Both the position numbers and the translations under genes were made by a program. Of a DNA stretch of 22,852 nt, positions 8,016 through 13,094 are shown one piece after another. How positions within the stretch are numbered: position 1 is the first letter of the stretch; each line of letters opens with the position of its first letter. This stretch comes from an uncultured Oscillospiraceae bacterium (GTDB lineage: Bacteria > Bacillota > Clostridia > Oscillospirales > Acutalibacteraceae): positions 1-22,852 of the forward strand of contig USIA01000016.1 of assembly GCA_900554535.1 (NCBI GenBank). The letters are read 5' to 3'. A model generated the notes under the pieces. The model made no database searches, had not been told where the DNA came from, and saw nothing but the letters and a program-made list of their open reading frames with translations.

Positions 8016-9395
8016 CTAAATGGGCAGCGTAATGCCGGACCGGGCCAGATAGCGGGCAGCCACGGCATTCGCCTTTTCAGCAAGGCGCTCTTTTTCCATA
8101 GAAACCAGCCTGCCGTTCTCCACTACAACCGCACCGTTGACAATGGTGTAATCGACTGGTTCCTTGACGCCGACCGTGCCCAGCATGGAACGGGGATCCA
8201 GTTGAGCGCCAACCAACTCCAAACGATCCATCCGGAGTAGAAAGCAGTCGGCAGCCATGCCCTCGGCGATTTGGCCAATATCGTCTCGACCCAGCACGCT
8301 TGCGCCACCTCGTGTCGCCATTTTTAAAATGTCATAGCCCGTCGGCGCATGTTCGCTGGCCTGTAGGCGGTGCAGCAGGTAAGCAACACGCAGTTCTTCA
8401 AGCAGATTGGAGCCGTCATTGCTGGAAGCACCATCCACGCCCAACCCGACCGGGACGCCCAGCGCAAGCATCTGGGGCACCTTCGCGATCCCGGAAGAGA
8501 GCTTCATGTTGGAAATCGGGCAGTGCGCTACCCCGGTCTTTGTCTCGGCTAAGCGCTGCAGCTCCCCATCCGTAAAGTGGATGCCATGTGCAAACCAGAC
8601 GTCTGGACCAATCCACCCCAGACTTTCCAGATAGTCCAGTGGGCGCATGCCGAACTTTTCAAGAGTAAAATTCTCTTCATCGCGCGTTTCCGCCAGGTGG
8701 GTGTGCAAGCGTACATGAAGCTTGCGGGCAAGCTGGGCGGTTTCCCGAAGCAGATCCCCGGTGACACTAAAAGGCGAGCAGGGTGCCAGCGCCACACAAT
8801 GCATCGAAAAACGGCTGGCGTCATGATACTTTGCAACCGCTTCTTCGGAGTCCTTCAAAATGGTGTCAATGGACTGCACAACAGAATCGGGCGGCAGGCC
8901 ACCGTCTTTGACACTCAGATCCATACTCCCCCGCGTGGCATAGAAACGCATGCCCAACGCATCCGCAGCGGCAAATTGCGCATCCAACAGGCGGTTGCCC
9001 ATGCCCTTGGGGAATACATAGTGATGGTCCAGGCAGGTGGTGCACCCATTTTCCAGCAGTTCTCCCATACCAACCAGCGAGCTGTAATAGACGACTTCTT
9101 CATCGATGTGTTCCCAGATTGCATAGAGTGTCTTGAGCCAGGGGAACAATTCCATCTGCTGTACCTTTGGCAGATTTCGGCTGAAAATCTGATAGAGATG
9201 GTGGTGTGTGTTGATGAGTCCCGGATACAGGGCCATCCCTGACGCATCAATCACACGGTCCGCCGGCCGGACAGTCCGGTCAATATGGCGGATCACGCCG
9301 TCCTGAATGAAGACATGGACCCCCTCCAGCAGGCGGTCCTGATCGTCGCAGGTCACCAGGTGTCGCACATTTTTCAGCAAAAGGGTTCCTTCCAT
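8016..9395 (-). CDS. Amidohydrolase, 8-oxoguanine deaminase-like
   Basis: The product is a cytoplasmic metal-dependent amidohydrolase of about 459 aa that most resembles bacterial 8-oxoguanine deaminases (8-oxoguanine to urate plus ammonia) and the wider guanine deaminase/SsnA/AtzB group. Metal and catalytic residues are visible: GLINTHHHLY (His64 and His66), RLHTHLAET (His233 and Glu236), VWFAHGIHF (His270), GVAHCPISN (His291) and GLGVDGASSND (Asp321). GSMDLS, GGLPPDSVV and ALAPCSPFSV are blocks that I associate with the 8-oxoguanine deaminase branch. ATG 9395-9393 is chosen because it follows AAAGGAAG; an upstream in-frame TTG at 9419 precedes that site. It is the first gene after the promoter and attenuator-like leader, and heads an operon with a nucleoside importer and xanthine dehydrogenase, which supports a purine substrate. 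Guanine or another aminopurine remains possible. Confidence 0.85.
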   Translation of the reverse strand: MEGTLLLKNVRHLVTCDDQDRLLEGVHVFIQDGVIRHIDRTVRPADRVIDASGMALYPGLINTHHHLYQIFSRNLPKVQQMELFPWLKTLYAIWEHIDEEVVYYSSLVGMGELLENGCTTCLDHHYVFPKGMGNRLLDAQFAAADALGMRFYATRGSMDLSVKDGGLPPDSVVQSIDTILKDSEEAVAKYHDASRFSMHCVALAPCSPFSVTGDLLRETAQLARKLHVRLHTHLAETRDEENFTLEKFGMRPLDYLESLGWIGPDVWFAHGIHFTDGELQRLAETKTGVAHCPISNMKLSSGIAKVPQMLALGVPVGLGVDGASSNDGSNLLEELRVAYLLHRLQASEHAPTGYDILKMATRGGASVLGRDDIGQIAEGMAADCFLLRMDRLELVGAQLDPRSMLGTVGVKEPVDYTIVNGAVVVENGRLVSMEKERLAEKANAVAARYLARSGITLPI

Positions 9396-9421
9396 ATTGC
9401 TCGCTTCCTTTGTAAGCAATC

Positions 9422-9467
9422 AAAAAAATGGAGCCTTTGCCACAGAAATTCCTGTGACAAAGGCTCC
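9422..9467 (-). terminator. Intrinsic terminator inside the purine-operon leader
   Basis: On the minus strand a 16-bp stem (GGAGCCTTTGTCACAG with CTGTGGCAAAGGCTCC, one G-U pair) closes a 6-nt loop and is followed by A and seven T residues. It is the best terminator in the window for the minus direction. It lies between the promoter at 9534-9562 and the deaminase start at 9395, so the operon can only be expressed if polymerase reads through it. This implies transcription attenuation. Confidence 0.85.
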
Positions 9468-9468
9468 G

Positions 9469-9527
9469 GTGCCGCTTTCTTCTGGCGCCAACTATCCGTC
9501 GGCACTCGCTATTATGTACTGTAATAC
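9469..9527 (-). promoter_or_regulatory. Structured 5' leader, candidate aptamer or attenuator
   Basis: Between the predicted transcription start (about 9527) and the terminator lie roughly 58 nt with two mutually exclusive stems. Stem A pairs GCCGAC (9503-9498) with GTTGGC (9492-9487) around a GGATA loop. Stem B pairs GTGCCG (9505-9500) with CGGCAC (9474-9469), ending one base before the terminator stem. They share GCCG. This is the layout of a regulated leader, but the sequence does not match the purine, PRPP, guanidine, ZTP, THF, preQ1 or T-box consensus that I know. A new class, a protein-binding leader, or simple chance pairing all remain open. Confidence 0.45.
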
Positions 9528-9533
9528 GTATAT

Positions 9534-9562
9534 ATTATAATACCGACTGTCTAATCAGTCAA
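9534..9562 (-). promoter_or_regulatory. Sigma-A-type promoter of the purine operon
   Basis: TTGACT (9562-9557) and a perfect TATAAT (9539-9534) are separated by 17 bp on the minus strand. Transcription should start near 9527. The -35 box overlaps an inverted repeat, GACTG-ATTAGA-CAGTC, which could bind a regulator. This is the strongest promoter in the window by sequence. Confidence 0.85.
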
Positions 9563-9732
9563 TTGGTAAAATAAATTTTTTGTTTTAATGGAATTCAATC
9601 GGATCTGATTTATCGCAATTTCCTTGGGAATCCTACTGGTTTGAAAGAAATTCTTGCAGTTCGAGCGATTTTACTCTCGTTTGTGTATTTTGCTGCAACT
9701 TTGCAATGAGTCCCGGCCGGCAGGATACACCC
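9563..9732. other. AT-rich spacer without a gene
   Basis: The 170 bp between the purine-operon promoter and the nrdR stop codon contain no credible reading frame. I see only short repeats, and no hairpin with a T-tract that would end nrdR transcription. The nrdR message may therefore run on until the leader terminator at 9422-9467. Confidence 0.5.
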
Positions 9733-10218
9733 TCATTCCGCGCCGGATGCATTGTGCTGCTTCTGCCGGTTCTGAATCATTTCGTTGAGCTCTTCCAAAA
9801 ACGTATCAATGTCTTGGAACTGGCGGTACACAGAGGCAAAACGCACATAAGCCACATCGTCCAAATCCTTGAGCTTTTCCATTGCATACTCACCGATCAA
9901 GGCAGAACTGACCTCCCGATCGAGCGTATTTTGCAGCTTCGCCTCGATCTCGTCGACCACATTTTCCAGGACCGCTGTGGGCACCGGGCGTTTTTCACAC
10001 GCACGCAGCAGACCGCGCAGGAGCTTATTGCGGTCAAAAGTTTCGCGCGATTTATCTTTTTTGATAACAATGATCGGCACCGTTTCAATGACCTCATAAG
10101 TCGTGAACCGTTTGCCGCATTTCAGGCACTCGCGCCGGCGACGAATGCGTTCTCCCTCATCCGTTGGACGGGAATCGATGACTTTGCTCTCTTCATGGCC
10201 GCAATAAGGACATTTCAT
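9733..10218 (-). CDS. nrdR: Transcriptional repressor NrdR
   Basis: The product is the Zn- and nucleotide-binding repressor of ribonucleotide reductase genes, about 161 aa, close to the usual 150-160. An N-terminal zinc ribbon has MKCPYCGHEESKVIDSRPTD and, about 28 residues on, CLKCGKRFTTYE. An ATP-cone domain follows, with IVIKKDKSRETFDRNKLLRG. ATG 10218-10216 is chosen because the conserved protein begins there and an AAGGAG site lies upstream; a longer frame adds 22 non-conserved residues. It follows the TIM-barrel gene by about 100 bp and has its own promoter. I see no clear NrdR box palindrome here, so its targets are probably elsewhere. Confidence 0.96.
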   Translation of the reverse strand: MKCPYCGHEESKVIDSRPTDEGERIRRRRECLKCGKRFTTYEVIETVPIIVIKKDKSRETFDRNKLLRGLLRACEKRPVPTAVLENVVDEIEAKLQNTLDREVSSALIGEYAMEKLKDLDDVAYVRFASVYRQFQDIDTFLEELNEMIQNRQKQHNASGAE

Positions 10219-10303
10219 AACACTTTTCTCCTTGCAGATTCTGCCAACTGGCATTTCTCCCCACGGCCGCTGCACACTTTCCATTACGGCCCGTATATGC
10301 GAA

Positions 10304-10333
10304 ATTATACCATGTGTTAACGGGTGGATGCAA
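10304..10333 (-). promoter_or_regulatory. Promoter of nrdR
   Basis: TTGCAT (10333-10328), an 18-bp spacer, then a TG-extended perfect -10 box (TGGTATAAT, hexamer 10309-10304) on the minus strand. The -35 box lies within the last codons of the upstream TIM-barrel gene. The leader of about 80 nt contains the palindrome TGCCAACTGGCA (10242-10253). Confidence 0.65.
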
Positions 10334-11150
10334 GCCCTTGCGACAAGTTTAGAAGGGATTCAAACTGTTTTTGCAGCGATTCGACATATCCTTTTGCCGC
10401 GACGAGGTCCGCCTTTCCCTGAAAGTTTTGACGATAGACCTCAATAATCAGGTCGCCGGGATAATGCAGGGCAGCCAGCTGCTGCATCAGGCGTCCATAA
10501 TCGGTGACGCCGCGTCCGGGCAGCAAACAGCTTTCCCCGGGGGCGTGGTCATTGATATGCACATGGACAAGGTTTGTGCCCATGGCAGCGCAGGTGACAA
10601 AGGGGTCCTGGCCTGCGCGCACAGCCTGCTTGATGTCGAGGACAAACGCGCATTCGTTATGCAAATAACGGCGCATCTCGGCCAAAAATGCCGGCGCACT
10701 GCTGCGGAACAGATTGACATTCTCCTGCGCCACCGTGACGCCAAAGCGCTGGCCGACTTCATACAGGCGATGATAATGCTCATAATAGGCACGGGCATCC
10801 ATATCGCCGGACTTTTCCATCCGCTGGCCATGCAGCACGAGAATGGAGGCGCCCAGCAGGCCCGCCGCCTCGAAATAGCGCTTATAAAACTCAACGGAAT
10901 CCTCAAAACGGCGTTCATAGCCGGAAAAAAGCAAAAAGCTTTCATAGCCGGACGTGAAGGGATGCACACTTTTGGCCGTGGCTCCATATGCCCGCAGGCT
11001 GCGGGCCATGCCGCGTAAAAAAGCTGCATCCAACTCGCTGAATGTATTGATGAAAAACTCGAAACGCTGAAAGCCCAAATCCAGCAGCGTTTGAAGACTG
11101 TCCTCGATCCGAGCTGGATAAAGGCAGGCTGTTGAAATACCGGTATGCAT
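10317..11150 (-). CDS. Sugar phosphate isomerase/epimerase-like TIM-barrel protein
   Basis: A protein of about 277 aa of the xylose isomerase-like/AP endonuclease IV-like TIM-barrel superfamily. The expected metal-site residues appear in order: Glu in VAQENVN, Asp in FVLDIKQA, His in VHVHINDH and Glu in LIIEVYR, so it should bind a divalent metal and act on a small sugar, sugar phosphate or hydroxy acid. The substrate cannot be named from the sequence. ATG 11150-11148 is chosen because an AAAGGAG site precedes it; the frame extends 12 codons upstream without a ribosome site. It begins 19 bp after the asparaginase stop, so the two are very likely co-transcribed. It is soluble, with no signal peptide. 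Confidence 0.8.
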   Translation of the reverse strand: MHTGISTACLYPARIEDSLQTLLDLGFQRFEFFINTFSELDAAFLRGMARSLRAYGATAKSVHPFTSGYESFLLFSGYERRFEDSVEFYKRYFEAAGLLGASILVLHGQRMEKSGDMDARAYYEHYHRLYEVGQRFGVTVAQENVNLFRSSAPAFLAEMRRYLHNECAFVLDIKQAVRAGQDPFVTCAAMGTNLVHVHINDHAPGESCLLPGRGVTDYGRLMQQLAALHYPGDLIIEVYRQNFQGKADLVAAKGYVESLQKQFESLLNLSQGLASTR

Positions 11151-11169
11151 GAGATCCCTCTCCTTTCGG

Positions 11170-12174
11170 TCAGCTACGCGTGGCACAGCCGCCGGGCCGT
11201 ATCAGCCGGTCGTGATTGATTTCTGTTTGGAACAAGTGCCGGATCTCCGCTGGATCTCGCGTCTGTCCCAACACCCACATGAGTTTTGTGACCGCAGCTT
11301 CCACCGTCATGTCGGCGGTTTCCAGTAGGTTATATTTCCGCAGGACGCTTCGGCCAACCTGATAGACTGAAAGGTCGCTGCCCTCGTGCGGCACCTGCGT
11401 GCCGACCACAATGGTCTTACCCGCAGCGCAAAGCTGCGCCAGCGCCTCTTCATAAACCGCCGGGATGCCGCCCGTTCCATAGCTCTCGACGACCAGGCCG
11501 TCGCACCGCTCCCCAAACGCCGCGAAGCTTTCTGGCAGCAAACCGGGCGTCAGCTTGAGCACAGCGACATGCGGGTCAAGCGTTTCATAAAAAGCCGGGC
11601 CACATGTCTGCGGCTTTGGAAAGAACGGGATGAGCCGTTCGCCGCGGGTAACCGCCAGTTCTGGAAAATCCACACTGGCAAAAGCGCGGGCGCTTCTGGT
11701 GCGGACCTTGCGGGCGCGTGTTCCGGCAAGGACATGGCCGCCGAACACGATACACACCCCGCCATACCCCATGCAGGCCCAACGGAAGCTGTCCAGCAAA
11801 TTGACGCGGGCGTCAGTTTCCGGGTGCTCGATCGGCTTTTGCGCGCCCGTGAGCACCACCGGCTTATCCGGGTCGCGGATCAGGTAAGACAGCGCCGCGG
11901 CCGTATAGGCCATGGTGTCGGTGCCGTGGCAGATGACAAAGCCGTCATAGGCTTCATATTGCGCGCGAATGCAGGCGACCAGCTTCAGCCAATGTGTGGG
12001 CTGAAGATTGGTGCTGTCGATGGAAAACGGCTCCTGGGCATCCACCGTGCAGAACGCCTTCACTTCAGGCACATGGTCCAATAGCGCCTGAATCTGTAAT
12101 CCAGGCTGGAGTCCGTCCGGCGTCTTGCGAGAGGCAATGGTCCCGCCCGTGCCGATCAACAAAATTTTTTTCAA
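11170..12174 (-). CDS. ansA: Type I (cytoplasmic) L-asparaginase
   Basis: The product hydrolyses L-asparagine to aspartate and ammonia. It is about 334 aa, typical for the family. The first catalytic motif LLIGTGGTIASR (nucleophile Thr) is at the N-terminus and the second, VICHGTDTMAYTAA, at about residues 78-91. No signal peptide is present, which fits a cytoplasmic type I enzyme. The start is the TTG at 12174-12172, preceded by GGAGGG six bases upstream; no ATG fits both the ribosome site and the conserved N-terminus. A TG-extended -10 box lies just upstream. The TIM-barrel gene follows after 19 bp. A related amidase or glutaminase activity is possible, but asparaginase is the best call. 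Confidence 0.92.
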   Translation of the reverse strand: MKKILLIGTGGTIASRKTPDGLQPGLQIQALLDHVPEVKAFCTVDAQEPFSIDSTNLQPTHWLKLVACIRAQYEAYDGFVICHGTDTMAYTAAALSYLIRDPDKPVVLTGAQKPIEHPETDARVNLLDSFRWACMGYGGVCIVFGGHVLAGTRARKVRTRSARAFASVDFPELAVTRGERLIPFFPKPQTCGPAFYETLDPHVAVLKLTPGLLPESFAAFGERCDGLVVESYGTGGIPAVYEEALAQLCAAGKTIVVGTQVPHEGSDLSVYQVGRSVLRKYNLLETADMTVEAAVTKLMWVLGQTRDPAEIRHLFQTEINHDRLIRPGGCATRS

Positions 12175-12205
12175 GAAAATCCCTCCAGCTGTCGTTGCCG
12201 TTTTT

Positions 12206-12234
12206 AGTATACCATATTTTCGCGTTTTGGAAAA
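12206..12234 (-). promoter_or_regulatory. Promoter of the asparaginase gene
   Basis: TATACT (12211-12206) with an extended TG one base upstream (TGGTATACT). The -35 position 17 bp upstream reads TTTTCC, which is weak, but an extended -10 box can compensate. This would give a short leader of about 25 nt before the TTG start. Confidence 0.5.
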
Positions 12235-12494
12235 TGGCGGATATCACCAAAACGCAAGGGCTTTCGGCGCGCTTCCTCTGTATGCAAGGCTGCCCCGCGC
12301 ACAGAAAGAAACCCCTTATTTTTTGAAATTCACCAAAAGCCACCCAGCTATTATTCCTCATTTTTTCGTTTCTACATCGTTCCTGCCACAGCCGCCAAAT
12401 CCAGAAAAGCCCCGTTTAGCCCGCTCGGCCGGCGGACATACTATGAATCCGGCGGACTTGCACCGCACAGGAATTCAAAAAGGAGGATACGATC
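12235..12494. other. Divergent intergenic region
   Basis: About 260 bp between the divergent asparaginase and small helical protein genes. No credible reading frame is seen. The right end holds a 9-bp direct repeat, CCGGCGGAC (12429-12437 and 12449-12457, 20-bp period), and a strong ribosome site AAAGGAGG. I cannot point to a convincing plus-strand promoter; a CATACT element at 12437-12442 is a weak -10 candidate. Confidence 0.5.
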
Positions 12495-12950
12495 ATGCCT
12501 ACAAAAAATCAGGAAGCTTCCAGCCAGGGCAGGGACCTGCTGGAGGAAGTTTATAAGGCCACAACCATGGGGGTCACGGCCACTGACATTCTGCTCCCAA
12601 AAGTAGAAGACCAGGCATTGCGTTCGCAGATTGAGCGGCAGCGGAACAATTATCAGGGAATGGCCAGCAAAGCGCGCGAACTGCTCGAAAACGAGGGGGA
12701 GGACGCCGGCAAAGGCAGCCGTCCCATGCAAAAGGCTATGCTGTGGGGCAGCATCCAGATGAACACACTGATGAACAATTCCACCGAGCACATGGCCGAG
12801 ATGATGATCCAGGGTTCGACGATGGGCATCGTAGACATGCAAAAGCGCCTGAATGACCTGCCCGCTTCCGAGGAAAAGCCGCGGCGCCTGGCTGAGGAAT
12901 TCATTGAAGGCGAGCAGCATAGCATCGAAAACCTCAAGCAGCTACTGTAG
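12495..12950 (+). CDS. Conserved hypothetical helical protein, ferritin-like bundle predicted
   Basis: A 151-aa, Met/Glu/Lys-rich protein with almost no strand-forming sequence; it looks like four or more amphipathic helices. The middle block MQKAMLWGSIQMNTLMNNST and then HMAEMMIQGSTMGIVDMQK resemble clostridial proteins of unknown function that I recall as a ferritin-like or coat-associated helical group, but I cannot name the family. Glu and His residues are spaced along the helices (EHMAEMM, EGEQHSIE), yet a di-iron ExxH pair is not certain. It has no signal peptide or membrane span. ATG 12495 follows AAAAGGAGG. The gene stands alone between the asparaginase operon and the ABC-F gene. Function unknown. 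Confidence 0.75.
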   Translation: MPTKNQEASSQGRDLLEEVYKATTMGVTATDILLPKVEDQALRSQIERQRNNYQGMASKARELLENEGEDAGKGSRPMQKAMLWGSIQMNTLMNNSTEHMAEMMIQGSTMGIVDMQKRLNDLPASEEKPRRLAEEFIEGEQHSIENLKQLL

Positions 12951-12952
12951 CC

Positions 12953-12981
12953 TTGCTTTTGGCGAATGCTTTCAGTATAAT
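12953..12981 (+). promoter_or_regulatory. Promoter of the ABC-F gene
   Basis: TTGCTT (12953-12958), a 17-bp spacer and a perfect TATAAT (12976-12981). It begins right after the stop codon of the small helical protein gene and would start transcription near 12988, leaving a leader of about 105 nt. Confidence 0.65.
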
Positions 12982-13011
12982 AAAATAGGTTTTTTGTGCC
13001 GGACATACCGG

Positions 13012-13058
13012 GTATTCCGGCAACCGGCGCCGCCCGCGCCATGCACCGCGGGCAATAC
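13012..13058 (+). promoter_or_regulatory. Structured leader of the ABC-F gene
   Basis: A 7-bp GC-only stem, GCCCGCG (13032-13038) with CGCGGGC (13047-13053), is flanked by outer complementary pieces GTATT (13012-13016) and AATAC (13054-13058), with a CCGG-CAA-CCGG element between. No T-tract follows. Some ABC-F genes are controlled by leader attenuation, so this may be regulatory, but a role is only inferred. Confidence 0.4.
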
Positions 13059-13094
13059 ATTAGGAAATTGTTCGGTTTTGGAGACAAATGGATT

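Noticed and set aside
9469..9480. T-box-like core GGCACCG just before the leader terminator
   Set aside because: The T-box bulge needs UGGN to pair with the tRNA NCCA end, and here it reads CGGC. The upstream leader is far too short for Stem I and the genes are not amino-acid related.
9427..9530. Guanine/adenine (purine) riboswitch
   Set aside because: The position and regulated genes fit, but the conserved three-way-junction sequences (such as the TATA and CCGTAA-type junction pieces and paired loops) are not present.
12065..12361. Minus-strand frame of about 98 codons overlapping the asparaginase start
   Set aside because: It runs across the asparaginase promoter and start in another frame, with no conserved motif.
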